A program made the translations under genes and the position numbers. Positions 17,551-26,385 of a stretch of 64,000 nucleotides of DNA are shown one piece after another (position 1 is the first letter of the stretch; each line of letters starts with the position of its first letter). The stretch comes from Halonotius pteroides (GTDB taxonomy: Archaea; Halobacteriota; Halobacteria; Halobacteriales; Haloferacaceae), in contig NZ_QMDW01000006.1 in assembly GCF_003605635.1 (NCBI RefSeq), positions 62,001-126,000 on the forward strand, in the 5' to 3' direction. The notes beneath the pieces were generated by a model. The model had not been told where the DNA came from, made no database searches, and saw only the letters and a list, made by a program, of their open reading frames with translations.

Positions 17551-19208
17551 CAGCGATCCACCTCGCCAAGCACGATATCGAGGCTCCCGAGTGAGGCGAT
17601 CGCATCGGGGACGTACTCGCCGTTGGACATCTCCGGCAGCGTCTGCAGATTCGAGAAACACGGGCTCCGGATCTTAAACCGGCCGGGCTCCTCGGTGCCG
17701 TCCGATCGGATGTAGATCCCAAGTTCGCCCTTCGCACCCTCGACGGCTTTGTAGATCTCTGTGTCGTCGTCGGGTTTGATCGTTCGCGGGACGTTTGACT
17801 GAATGTTGCGCTCATCTTCGGGCCAGTCCTCCAGCAGGTCGATACACTGCTCGACGATCTTGGCTGATTCCTCAACCTCGCGCATCCGGACGAGCAGGCG
17901 GCTGAAGTTGTCACAGCCATCCTCGGTGACGACATCCCAATCGAGGTTCTCGTAGTAGCCGTAGGGGTCGTCACGTCGCACGTCGTAATCGATGCCCGAG
18001 CCGCGGGCGACCGGGCCGGTCGCACCGTAGCTTTTGGCAACCTCCGGCGGCAACACGCCGGTGTCGACCGTCCGCACCTGCAGGATCTCGTTGGAGGTCA
18101 TCATGTCGTGGTATTCCTCCAGTGCGGTCGGTAGATCCTCAAGGAAGTCCCGGGTCATCTCGAAGAAGTCCTCGCGGGGCTCCGGCAGATCCCAGACGAC
18201 GCCGCCGAGCCGGAAGTAGTTGAACATCAGCCGCTGGCCGGTCAGCTCTTCGAGGATGTTCTGCACCTTCTCGCGATCCCGGATCGAGTACATGAACAAC
18301 GCGGTGAAGTCGCCGTAGATGTCGAGGGCGAACGTCCCCAACGCGAGGAAGTGCGCCGCCATCCGGCAGAGCTCCGCGCCCATGGTTCGGATGATCTGGG
18401 CGTATTCGGGCACCTCGATGTCAGCCAGCTCCTCGGCCGTCCGCGCGTAGGCCCACTCGTTGAGCAACCCCGCCGAGATGTAGTCCCAGCGGTCGGGGTA
18501 CGGCATAATCTGGTAGCGATACGTGCTGTTCTGACACATCTGCTCCTCACACCGATGGAGGTAGCCGATGTCGGGTTCGAGGTCGACGACCTGCTCACCG
18601 TCGAGGACGGTCTTGATGTGGAGGACGCCGTGGGTTGCCGGGTGATGCGGGCCGATGTTGAGGTACATCGTCTCGCTGTCGTTGTCGGCTGTCTGATCCT
18701 CCAACAGCGGGTTCTGGTGTTCCCGCAGCGGGACAACCTGTGGCTGATCTTGGTCGTAGGACTGCCCCAGCGGGTGGCCCTGCCACGTTTCAGGAAGGAG
18801 AATCCGGCGGAGATCGGGGTGGTCGTCGTACTCGATGCCGATGAGATCGTAGGCCTCCCGCTCGTGCCAATCAGCCGTCCGGAAGACCTCGTTGGCCGAT
18901 TGGCTGACGGGGTTTTCCTTGTCGGCGGGGACGACGATGCTGACCTCCTGGGTGCGGTCGTCGTAGCTCGTCAGGTGGTAGATCGACTCGTAGCGATCCT
19001 CGTACTCTTGGGCGGTGACACACGAAAGGTGATCGAAGCCGGCCTGATCGCGGAGCCGACGCAGGGCATCGACAACGGAATTAGGTTTGATGACGAATCC
19101 CGGCGCGTTCAGGTGTTCCTCACGGCCGATGACGAGGTCACCAAGGAGGTCGGCGACCTCCGCGGGGGTCTGTACCGCGTCGGCGTCGGCGGGGAGTTCC
19201 ACGCTCAT
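17550..19208 (-). CDS. nuoCD: Fused NADH-quinone oxidoreductase-type subunit C/D
   Basis: 552 aa. Residues ~15-165 match NuoC (30-kDa), including ADWHEREAYDLIGIEYDDHPDLRRIL. Residues ~178-552 match NuoD (49-kDa): MYLNIGPHHPATHGVLH contains the quinone-site His pair, and DIGYLHRCEE follows. The C-terminus DIVLGEVDR is complete. The fusion places the quinone-binding subunit and its assembly partner in one chain, as in E. coli and other haloarchaea. Overlaps nuoB by 4 bp. Confidence 0.95.
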   Translation of the reverse strand: MSVELPADADAVQTPAEVADLLGDLVIGREEHLNAPGFVIKPNSVVDALRRLRDQAGFDHLSCVTAQEYEDRYESIYHLTSYDDRTQEVSIVVPADKENPVSQSANEVFRTADWHEREAYDLIGIEYDDHPDLRRILLPETWQGHPLGQSYDQDQPQVVPLREHQNPLLEDQTADNDSETMYLNIGPHHPATHGVLHIKTVLDGEQVVDLEPDIGYLHRCEEQMCQNSTYRYQIMPYPDRWDYISAGLLNEWAYARTAEELADIEVPEYAQIIRTMGAELCRMAAHFLALGTFALDIYGDFTALFMYSIRDREKVQNILEELTGQRLMFNYFRLGGVVWDLPEPREDFFEMTRDFLEDLPTALEEYHDMMTSNEILQVRTVDTGVLPPEVAKSYGATGPVARGSGIDYDVRRDDPYGYYENLDWDVVTEDGCDNFSRLLVRMREVEESAKIVEQCIDLLEDWPEDERNIQSNVPRTIKPDDDTEIYKAVEGAKGELGIYIRSDGTEEPGRFKIRSPCFSNLQTLPEMSNGEYVPDAIASLGSLDIVLGEVDR

Positions 19209-19909
19209 GGTGAATCAGCCCAGTTGTACCGCATCACAAGATCCTCGACATCGATCTCCTCGGCGAGTTGGTCGATGATCTCATCGCGTTCGAGGTCGCC
19301 GAACTCCTCAAGCTCGTAGGGTTTGACCGTCACCGGCGAGGACTCGCCGTTGGCGATCCGCTCTTGGAGCTTGGCAACGCCGTAGACGAGCGCCTCCGGC
19401 CGCGGGGGACAGCCCGGGATGTGGATGTCGACCGGGATGACCTCCTCGGCTCCCTTGACGACGTTGTACCCCTCCTGGAATGGGCCGCCGGAGATGGTAC
19501 AGGAGCCCATGCCGATGACGAACTTCGGCTCGGGCATCTGGTCGTAGACGCGTTTCATCCGTGGGGCGAACTTCGAGACGATTGTGCCGGGGATGATGAT
19601 CACGTCGGCCTGCCGGGGCGACGCGCGGGGGACGCCAGCACCGAAGCGGTCGAGGTCGTGTTTGACCGCGTAGGTGTGCATCATCTCGATGCTACAGCAG
19701 GCGATGCCGAACTGCAACATAAACATCGAGGAGCCCCGCACCCAGTTCATGAACTTATCGAACTTGGTAAGGATAAACGGCGAGGAGCCAAACGCCTCCC
19801 GCAGCCGGGAGTTAAACCGGTTGTCTTGTCCCGAGAGCCGGGCCTCGCGGGTTGCTGTGCCTACCTTCGAACTGTCGGTAACGAACGGTTGTTGATTGTC
19901 GCTGCTCAT
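19205..19909 (-). CDS. nuoB: NADH-quinone oxidoreductase-type subunit B (cluster N2)
   Basis: 234 aa; carries the terminal N2 cluster that reduces quinone. The ligands are the tandem cysteines in GIACCSIEMM, the Cys in GMGSCTISGGPF, and the Cys in PGCPPRPEAL. I chose ATG 19909 (MSSDNQQPFVTD), which overlaps the nuoA stop as ATGA, over a much longer frame antisense-like to nuoA. The ~45-residue N-terminal extension before the core is hydrophilic. Confidence 0.96.
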   Translation of the reverse strand: MSSDNQQPFVTDSSKVGTATREARLSGQDNRFNSRLREAFGSSPFILTKFDKFMNWVRGSSMFMLQFGIACCSIEMMHTYAVKHDLDRFGAGVPRASPRQADVIIIPGTIVSKFAPRMKRVYDQMPEPKFVIGMGSCTISGGPFQEGYNVVKGAEEVIPVDIHIPGCPPRPEALVYGVAKLQERIANGESSPVTVKPYELEEFGDLERDEIIDQLAEEIDVEDLVMRYNWADSP

Positions 19910-20319
19910 GTGTTCTGTCGCTCCGTTTTCTGTGTGGCCGCACGAATACTCCGCGTCCACTGGACGGCACCGACGCGCCACGCCCAGATGAGGCCGACGA
20001 CGAGAATCCCGATGAAGGCCAAAAGCGGGAGTACCGCCTGCGAGAGGGGGACACCCGCCTCTAGCGCGGAGCGGTACATAACCGCCCACGGGAAGACCAT
20101 CACCGTCTCAATATCAAAGACGACGAACAGCAGCGCGACCATGTAGTACTGAATGTTCAGCTGGACGCGCCCCGAGCCGGTTGGGATCTCACCGCTCTCG
20201 TAGGTCGTTTTCTTACCGCTTTCTGGGACGGCTGGACGTAACAGCGCCGACACCACGATCATCGCAAGCGGGATCGCAATGCCGACCAACGCCAGTGCCC
20301 CGATAGCTAACCATGACAT
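19906..20319 (-). CDS. nuoA: NADH-quinone oxidoreductase-type subunit A
   Basis: First gene of the complex I operon; 137 aa with three membrane segments. The loop KKTTYESGEIPTGSGRVQLNIQYY is the conserved Q-site loop, and LLFVVFDIETVMVFPWAV is the acidic TM2 signature. It has a GGAG Shine-Dalgarno motif 8 nt before the ATG and a TATA-like tract ~44 bp upstream, so unlike most single genes here it is read from a leadered mRNA. Confidence 0.95.
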   Translation of the reverse strand: MSWLAIGALALVGIAIPLAMIVVSALLRPAVPESGKKTTYESGEIPTGSGRVQLNIQYYMVALLFVVFDIETVMVFPWAVMYRSALEAGVPLSQAVLPLLAFIGILVVGLIWAWRVGAVQWTRSIRAATQKTERQNT

Positions 20320-20327
20320 TCGATATA

Positions 20328-20367
20328 CTCCGTAACACCTCTTGGTTCGCGCTGGGCCCTCATAAGC
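20328..20367 (-). promoter_or_regulatory. nuo operon promoter and Shine-Dalgarno site
   Basis: On the minus strand, GCTTATGAGG (20358-20367) is TATA-like and lies ~44 bp before the nuoA ATG; GGAG (20328-20331) is 8 nt before it. Together they predict a leader of about 18 nt with a ribosome-binding site, for the whole nuoA-N operon. Confidence 0.55.
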
Positions 20368-20429
20368 ATTGATTTTCTACCGGCTAGGTGGGCATTCATG
20401 GGTCGACACACCGGTCGGCGAGCAGCACG

Positions 20430-21053
20430 CTACGCGTCGCGCTCGCGAAAGCCGTCGATTCCGCGGTCGTGAAGGGTTTTTGAAACCTCGCCGACGCCGC
20501 CCTGCAGCGAATCGTGGTACTCGATCAGTGCCTGCTCGATCTCGTCGTGTTCGCGCGCGATGATCTGACCCGCTGAGAGCCCAGCGTTGAACGATTTACC
20601 GGCATCAACTGCCGTGAGCGGCGCGCCGGTCGGCATCCCGATGACGCTATCGACGGATTTCTCCTGTACCGGGACACCGATCACTGGAATCGGGTAGGCG
20701 ATCGAGGCGGTCATATTCGGCAGATCGGCGGATTTCCCGCCCGCGCCGGCGATGATCACATCCAGCCCACGGTCGGCGGCGGTCTCGCCGTAGACAGTCA
20801 TCAGTTCCGGCGTCCGGTGGGCCGAAACGACGTAGCTCTCGAAGGTAAATCGACTTTCAGGCGGATTCTCAACATCCGTCTGTTCGGCGAAGCCGAGTTC
20901 TTCGAGGGCGTCGTACGCGCCGGCCATCACGTCGAGATCTGAGTCCGAGCCCATAATGATGCCAACGTCCGGCGTCGCCGCCGAACCACGCTGTTGGTCG
21001 GCTTCGGCTTCGAGTCGATCCATCAACGCTTGGACTTCAGGTGCGGTTGTCAT
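20430..21053 (-). CDS. purE: N5-carboxyaminoimidazole ribonucleotide mutase
   Basis: Converts N5-CAIR to CAIR in purine synthesis; 207 aa. The signature VGIIMGSDSDLDVM is followed by SYVVSAHRTPE (catalytic His) and IAGAGGKSADLPNMTAS. The first ~28 residues are a hydrophilic extension and the last ~40 form a helical tail. It pairs with purK upstream on the same strand, but a 396-bp gap with a long inverted repeat lies between them. Confidence 0.95.
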   Translation of the reverse strand: MTTAPEVQALMDRLEAEADQQRGSAATPDVGIIMGSDSDLDVMAGAYDALEELGFAEQTDVENPPESRFTFESYVVSAHRTPELMTVYGETAADRGLDVIIAGAGGKSADLPNMTASIAYPIPVIGVPVQEKSVDSVIGMPTGAPLTAVDAGKSFNAGLSAGQIIAREHDEIEQALIEYHDSLQGGVGEVSKTLHDRGIDGFRERDA

Positions 21054-21138
21054 TGGCCGTGAATGCTCCCAGCGGCGGCAAGTGCGTTGCGGTTGTGGCT
21101 ACTGGGCGTGTTCAGATACATCGGAAAAATTGGAACCT

Positions 21139-21412
21139 TCTCGAAAGCCCCGAGTCGCTCCGGTCGAGAGCCTCGCCGCGCGCCTCGTTCGCTCCGCTCA
21201 CTGTGGTGCTTGCGTCGGCCGTCTTCCCGGAGCGACTCGCCCCTTTCAGTCCCGCCCGACTGCGGCTGCTCGGCCTGCCAACGCGGGTGGGACTGAAAGG
21301 GGCCGGCGGCTCGGCGCGCCTGGACGACGCAAGCACCGCAGGAGTGAGCACCGCGAACGACAAGGAGCGCAGCGAGTCCCGGGAGCCGAGCCGTCGGGGG
21401 CTTTCGGGGTGG
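21139..21412. repeat. Long imperfect inverted repeat between purK and purE
   Basis: Two ~120-nt arms face each other around a 27-nt centre (21258-21284). The innermost part of the arms pairs almost perfectly: GCCCCTTTCAGTCCCGCCC (21239-21257) with GGGTGGGACTGAAAGGGGC (21285-21303). The outer ends are CGAAAGCCCC (21142-21151) and GGGGCTTTCG (21397-21406). Between them the arms share blocks such as ACGCAAGCACC, AGTGAGC and GCGAACGA. I recall GGGACTGAAAGGGGC-type units as dispersed in haloarchaeal genomes; this would be two units head to head. No ORF of note lies inside. Confidence 0.8.
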
Positions 21413-21449
21413 TCTCGATACAATCGCAGTGAGCTAAACAGTACCGTGG

Positions 21450-22613
21450 CTACTCGTCGACGAAGGTGACGCCGTCGCGGAGCGATTCCGCGCGATCAAG
21501 GAGTGCGTCATAGTCGTCGGCGTCGGCAGCGTCGGGATCGGTGACGGTGATATGGCCCATCTTCCGGAGCGGGCGGGCCTGTTTCTTGCCGTACCAGTGG
21601 AAGTGAGCATTCGACGATTCAAGCACGCTGTCGACGTTGTGCAGCGTTGCAGACTCCGGTTCGTCGACATCGCCGAGGAGGTTGACCGAGACCGTCGGCT
21701 CGGCGAGATCAGTCGATCCGAGCGGCCAGCCGAGGACGGCACGAACGTGGGTTTCGAACTGTGAGGTGTGCGCGCCTTCGATCGTCCAGTGGCCGGAGTT
21801 GTGTGGCCGCGGTGCGATCTCGTTGACGAGAATGTCGCCGTTCTCAGTTTCGAAGAGCTCGATCCCGTAGACGCCGTAGCCGTCGAGGAACTCCAGTACG
21901 TCAACGGCGACCTCGCGGGCGCGATCACGTACGCTGTCGTCGGTGCGCGCTGGCGAGACGCTGGCCCGAAGGATTTCGTCCTCGTGGATCGTCTCGGTGA
22001 CAGGATACGTAGCGACGCCGTCGGGCCCTTTGACGCCGATCACCGAGAGCTCACGCTCGAAGGGGACGAACGCCTCGGCCATCGTGTCGACGCCGAGTTC
22101 GTCGAGGGCGGCAGCCGCGTCGTCGGGCTCCTGTACTGGTGTGTTACCCCGGCCGTCGTAGCCGCCCTCCCGTGCTTTCAGCATTACACCGTCGAGTTCC
22201 TCAACTGCCAGTTTGAGATCTTTCTCGCCGCCGACCCCGATAAAATCCGGTACCGGAATCCCGGCGTCAGCGAGGGCCTCCTTCTGGACGAGTTTGTCCT
22301 GAATCGTCCGGAGGGTGCCGGGATCGGGATTGACCGGCACGTCATGCTCGTCGGCGACATCTGCAAGCAGGTCGGGATCGGCGAGTTCGATCTCGAAGGT
22401 GAGGGCGTCGCTTGCGGCGGCGAGTTCCCGTACTGCGTCGGGATCGTCGAACTCGCCGACGATCTGCTCGCGGGCGACAAGCGAGGCCGGACACTCGGGC
22501 GTCGGATCAAGCACGATTACCTCGACGCCAAGCGGCGCGGCGGCTTCGGCGAGCATACGACCGAGTTGACCACCGCCGACGACGCCGAGCGTCGGGCCGG
22601 GAAGCGTTGTCAT
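21450..22613 (-). CDS. purK: N5-carboxyaminoimidazole ribonucleotide synthase
   Basis: ATP-dependent carboxylation of AIR to N5-CAIR, the step before PurE; 387 aa, ATP-grasp fold. The N-terminus GVVGGGQLGRMLAEAA binds nucleotide; LKAREGGYDGRGN is the ATP-grasp glycine loop, and GIELFETENGDILVNEIAPRPHNSGHWTIEG carries the metal ligands Glu and Asn. The ATG 22613 is supported by CTTATTTTC at 22635-22643, 26 bp upstream; the open frame continues far upstream without homology. Confidence 0.95.
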   Translation of the reverse strand: MTTLPGPTLGVVGGGQLGRMLAEAAAPLGVEVIVLDPTPECPASLVAREQIVGEFDDPDAVRELAAASDALTFEIELADPDLLADVADEHDVPVNPDPGTLRTIQDKLVQKEALADAGIPVPDFIGVGGEKDLKLAVEELDGVMLKAREGGYDGRGNTPVQEPDDAAAALDELGVDTMAEAFVPFERELSVIGVKGPDGVATYPVTETIHEDEILRASVSPARTDDSVRDRAREVAVDVLEFLDGYGVYGIELFETENGDILVNEIAPRPHNSGHWTIEGAHTSQFETHVRAVLGWPLGSTDLAEPTVSVNLLGDVDEPESATLHNVDSVLESSNAHFHWYGKKQARPLRKMGHITVTDPDAADADDYDALLDRAESLRDGVTFVDE

Positions 22614-22634
22614 ACGCGAGAGATTCCGGCGGGC

Positions 22635-22643
22635 GAAAATAAG
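22635..22643 (-). promoter_or_regulatory. TATA box of purK
   Basis: CTTATTTTC on the minus strand, centred 26 bp before the purK ATG. It lies ~40 bp from the oppositely facing TATA box of the phospholipase D-like gene, so the two share a compact divergent promoter region. Confidence 0.6.
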
Positions 22644-22680
22644 GGTTCTCACCTGGGATGTCGTCGGTGCTGACCGGACG

Positions 22681-22689
22681 TTTTTATCC
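22681..22689 (+). promoter_or_regulatory. TATA box of the phospholipase D-like gene
   Basis: TTTTTATCC centred 25 bp before the GTG at 22710, which supports a leaderless transcript starting at that GTG. Confidence 0.6.
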
Positions 22690-22709
22690 AAAGCCGCAGC
22701 AGACCCAGC

Positions 22710-24362
22710 GTGACCTGTCACCGCTGGCTCCGGCCGGTTGGTTGGCTTCTCGTCTGTGGCTGCCTCCTCCTCGCCGCGCCAACTGTGGGTGTAGCGGACG
22801 CGACAACAGCGGTAGCAACGACAGCAGCGACAGGAGAGATTACCGAACTCTATCCGAATCCAACGACCGACGAAAACCGCGGTGAGTACGCGGCCGTTAA
22901 GATCGCCGAACCGGGCAACTGGACGCTCACCGACGGGGAAGGCGTCGTCGACTTGCCGGATGGTCAGACGGGACGATTCGTCGCGACACGGCACCCCGAC
23001 AAAACCGCGGCCTACACGAACGCAGCCCCGGTCGTCGCCAGCGGCAGCTTCCAACTCGCTGTCAGCGGCGAAACACTGCGGCTCCGCCGTGGGAACAGCG
23101 TTGTCGACACCGTTAATTACGAGGATGCGCCTGAAAGCCAGCAGTGGCGCGCCGGCCGCGAACCACGCTGGCAGCCCGCGGGCTTCGAGCCGCGGGCACC
23201 CACCACCGTTAGCGACGCGTCAGTCGAGGCCTTCGTGCTCCCTGACAATCCGGCCGCGCCGGTCGAGGCGATCGACAACGCCGACAACCGACTGTATCTC
23301 GCGGCCTACACGCTGACCGATCAACGGGTCGTCGACGAGTTGATCGCCGCCCGCGACCGCGGGGTCGACGTGGCCGTCCTCGTTGAGGGTGGCCCAGTCG
23401 GCGGTATGACCGAACAGCAGGCGACCGTCCTCGATGAGCTCGCCGCCGCCGGCGTCGACGTGCGCGTGATGACCGGTGACGCTGCCCGGTTTCGGTACCA
23501 CCACCCGAAGTACGCCGTCGCCGACGACACCGCCGTCGTGCTCACCGAAAACTGGAAGCCGGCCGGCACCGGTGGAGCCGACAGCCGCGGCTGGGGGCTA
23601 ACAGCCGAGTCGGAGGGGGTCGCCAACGAACTGGCCGGGATTTTCGAACACGATACAACGTGGAAGGATACCCCAGAATGGGAGACTGTCCGCGAGGAGA
23701 TCGAAACCGTCGAAGCCGAGGCGGCGACCGGCTCGTATCCACAGCACCATCCGCCGGTGTCGACGACAGCTGAGGAGCTCACCGTGCTCGCTGCCCCCGA
23801 TAACGCCGAATCGGCACTGGTCGAACGCATCAACAACACCGACGACGAGTTGCTTGTGATCCAGCCGTCGATCGGCGACCGCGACTACCGACTGCTTCGG
23901 GCGGCGATCCGCGCGGCCGACCGCGGCGTTGAGGTGCGGATCCTACTAAGCGGAACCTGGTACGCCGAAGAGGAAAACACAGCACTGGCGGAGCAACTCC
24001 GCGAGCGAGTGGCCGATGACAACGTTCCGCTCAATGTCCGCGTCGCCGAGGAGAACAACCGGTTTGGGAAAATCCACGCAAAGGGGATCGTCGCCGACGA
24101 CACCGCTGTCATCGGCAGTCTCAACTGGAACGACAACTCCGCCGAAAACAACCGCGAGGTGGCGGTCGCCGTCACCGACGACGTCGTCGCCGACTACTAC
24201 CGGGAGGTCTTCACCGGCGACTGGCAGGCCGGCGGCGACGGTGGTGGATTCAGTCTTCTCCCGAGTGGTGAGCTTCCGACCGGGCTCGTGGTTGTCGCTG
24301 TCGCTGTGATCAGTGCCACCGCGCTGCTCGCAAAGCGGTGGCTGGTCTTCGCTGAAAGGTAA
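22710..24362 (+). CDS. Secreted, membrane-anchored phospholipase D-like protein
   Basis: 550 aa starting at GTG. An N-terminal signal peptide (WLLVCGCLLLAAPTVGVADA, about residues 12-31) is followed by a lamin-tail-like beta domain (~40-160). Two PLD domains follow with HxK motifs: YHHPKYAVADD and GKIHAKGIVADD, the second ending GSLNWNDNSAENNRE. A C-terminal helix (GLVVVAVAVISATALLAKR) anchors it in the membrane with a short basic tail. The PLD family includes lipases, nucleases and transferases; an extracellular nuclease or phospholipase role is likely but not decided by sequence. Confidence 0.88.
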   Translation: MTCHRWLRPVGWLLVCGCLLLAAPTVGVADATTAVATTAATGEITELYPNPTTDENRGEYAAVKIAEPGNWTLTDGEGVVDLPDGQTGRFVATRHPDKTAAYTNAAPVVASGSFQLAVSGETLRLRRGNSVVDTVNYEDAPESQQWRAGREPRWQPAGFEPRAPTTVSDASVEAFVLPDNPAAPVEAIDNADNRLYLAAYTLTDQRVVDELIAARDRGVDVAVLVEGGPVGGMTEQQATVLDELAAAGVDVRVMTGDAARFRYHHPKYAVADDTAVVLTENWKPAGTGGADSRGWGLTAESEGVANELAGIFEHDTTWKDTPEWETVREEIETVEAEAATGSYPQHHPPVSTTAEELTVLAAPDNAESALVERINNTDDELLVIQPSIGDRDYRLLRAAIRAADRGVEVRILLSGTWYAEEENTALAEQLRERVADDNVPLNVRVAEENNRFGKIHAKGIVADDTAVIGSLNWNDNSAENNREVAVAVTDDVVADYYREVFTGDWQAGGDGGGFSLLPSGELPTGLVVVAVAVISATALLAKRWLVFAER

Positions 24363-24389
24363 TGTGAAAACAGCGGTGACGGAGCCGTG

Positions 24390-26288
24390 TTATTCCAGCG
24401 GAGCGGTACTCGACAGCGACTCATCGAGGTCGGCGTCAGCCATCTTCTCGACCAGCAGATCGATCACAGACTCGCGGCGACCCTTGACGAACTTGATCGA
24501 GCCGACAACGAGGTGGCCGCCGCCGGAGACGCCGGCACCCGGCAGTTCCTCGTTGAGTTCGGTGACCATCCGCGGGATGTCGAGGCGGACGCCATCCGAA
24601 CGGAGCACGGCGAAATCCGGACCGTAGCCGATCGTGATCACGGGTTCGCCGGTCTCGGTAACCTTCCGGTCGTGGAGGTTGCCGGTCGTCTTCCCGGGTG
24701 CGGGGTAGGTAAACCGGTGGGCGAAGTTATCGAGGTCGATGCGGTAGAGATGCGCCTCGGAGTCGAGTCGTTCGTGTTCGACGTGTGGCTCAAGAGCGTC
24801 AAGTTGGCGTTCCACGTCGCGTTCGGCGCGCTCGGCGAGGAACTCGATGAGGCGTTCGTGGCGCTCGGAGTCGTCACAACCCACGTCGAGCACGTCGTTG
24901 ACGAGTGTTTTGCCCTCGTTGTAGCGCAGCCAGTGGGCGGCGTAATCAAGCGCTTCGCCGATGGCTTCGAGATCGTCGCGGTCGTAGCCGGCCTCCTTGG
25001 CGCGGAAGACAAACCGCGGCATCACGTCAGCCTTCGAGCGATCCGAGAGGCCAGCGACCGCCGGCACGTGTTCGACATCGTCGCTGATCGAGGGGTCGAT
25101 CAGCCGGGCGAGTTCGACCGACATCATCCCGGTCGTGATCCGGTAATCCTCGCCGTAGAGATAGGGATTGATATGGGCATCCAACAGCGGGTCAACCGCC
25201 TCCGGATCGGGGTGGTGGTGATCAAGGACGGCGATCGGGATATCGTAGTGGGCGAGGTTTCGGTAGGCCGGCACATCCTCCTCGGTCGAGCCGTTATCCA
25301 GCATGACCAACAGTGGGAGCTTCTGGCCGTGGCGATCCTGGCCCTCTAAGGCGAAGTTGAGATCCCGCGTTACGTCCTCCATCTCGTAGTAGGGGGCCTT
25401 ACTCGGCAGCCGTTTACAGAGGTGTTCGGGCGCGTCAGGGTCGGCGTGTACCTCGGCGATGAAGTTCTCCAAGGCGAGTTGTAGCGGCGTCGCCCCACAC
25501 ATCCCGTCGCCGTCGGCGTGATGCCGGATGCGGATCGGACGGCCCTCAAGAACGGTCTGTCGCAGGCGTTCAGCGAGGGCAGCGAGGTCGTCGAAGATCG
25601 GCTCAAAGGCGGGCCACTCGACCAGCGGCTCAATGTCGGCCGGTGTCGCCCGCTCCGAGAGCGTCTCATCGATCGTCTCGCGTGCTGCCGCGGCGGTCTC
25701 GTCGGCGAGCACCGTCAGCGACTCGATTTCCAACTGTCGCACATCGTCGTGGAGCTCGACATCGCCGGTGATCCGGACGGCATCGTCGACGGCGGCGTCG
25801 GGATACGCTCGAACGCCGGCCTCCTCAAAGGCCGCACCGCTGACGATCCCGGTGCCGTCGGTGGCCTCGAAGATGGTCGGGCCGCCGGTCTGTTTGATCT
25901 GGACGAGTCGCCCCTCGACGGTCACGGTTTCGCCGGTTTCAAGCTCATTGATCGGCGTGATATCCGGTTCATGTTCCCGAAGCTCTGTCCGGTAGTCGTC
26001 GAAGGCGGGGATAGCAAAGGCGATATCACCGTTTTCCTTCTGAGAATCGAGGGTAACGACGAGGCGGTCGCCCACGTCGTAGGAACGATCGAGATTTGAC
26101 TCGTGAATCAACCCCGAGACGGTATCGGAGATATCGACGAAGACGCCGTAGTCGACGACACCGTTGACGACAGCGTGGTAGTGGTCGTCCGGTGAAACAT
26201 CGGTGATCGTACAGTCAGGGGCGAGATCGTACACGACGGGACGCGAATCATCCCGAACGCCGGAATCCCCGGCGGACTTATCGCTCAT
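24390..26288 (-). CDS. RecJ-like DHH nuclease with S1 and OB domains
   Basis: 632 aa. Domain order: an S1 RNA-binding-like domain (~20-95, VVDYGVFVDISDTVSGLIHESNL), an OB-fold (~105-200), then the DHH domain with IRHHADGDGMCG (motif I), LVMLDNGS, and VLDHHHPDPEAVD, ending in a DHHA1-type GVSGGGHLVVGSIKF. This is the usual haloarchaeal RecJ/GAN-like layout; relatives are exonucleases acting with the replisome or in repair. A TTAACACG box at 26311-26320 lies ~28 bp upstream. It is divergent from the JAMM gene. Confidence 0.88.
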   Translation of the reverse strand: MSDKSAGDSGVRDDSRPVVYDLAPDCTITDVSPDDHYHAVVNGVVDYGVFVDISDTVSGLIHESNLDRSYDVGDRLVVTLDSQKENGDIAFAIPAFDDYRTELREHEPDITPINELETGETVTVEGRLVQIKQTGGPTIFEATDGTGIVSGAAFEEAGVRAYPDAAVDDAVRITGDVELHDDVRQLEIESLTVLADETAAAARETIDETLSERATPADIEPLVEWPAFEPIFDDLAALAERLRQTVLEGRPIRIRHHADGDGMCGATPLQLALENFIAEVHADPDAPEHLCKRLPSKAPYYEMEDVTRDLNFALEGQDRHGQKLPLLVMLDNGSTEEDVPAYRNLAHYDIPIAVLDHHHPDPEAVDPLLDAHINPYLYGEDYRITTGMMSVELARLIDPSISDDVEHVPAVAGLSDRSKADVMPRFVFRAKEAGYDRDDLEAIGEALDYAAHWLRYNEGKTLVNDVLDVGCDDSERHERLIEFLAERAERDVERQLDALEPHVEHERLDSEAHLYRIDLDNFAHRFTYPAPGKTTGNLHDRKVTETGEPVITIGYGPDFAVLRSDGVRLDIPRMVTELNEELPGAGVSGGGHLVVGSIKFVKGRRESVIDLLVEKMADADLDESLSSTAPLE

Positions 26289-26385
26289 ATATCCTCGGTA
26301 GGAGTGACCAACGTGTTAACCTTGTTATCTCCGCTCGGCGGGGCTTTCGGAACGCTTAGATGGCCGCCCGGCCGAGATGGTGGCA

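Noticed and set aside
21450-23054. 534-aa version of purK
   Set aside because: The extra 147 N-terminal residues cross the divergent promoter region and the phospholipase D gene. The TATA box at 22635-22643 fixes the start at 22613.
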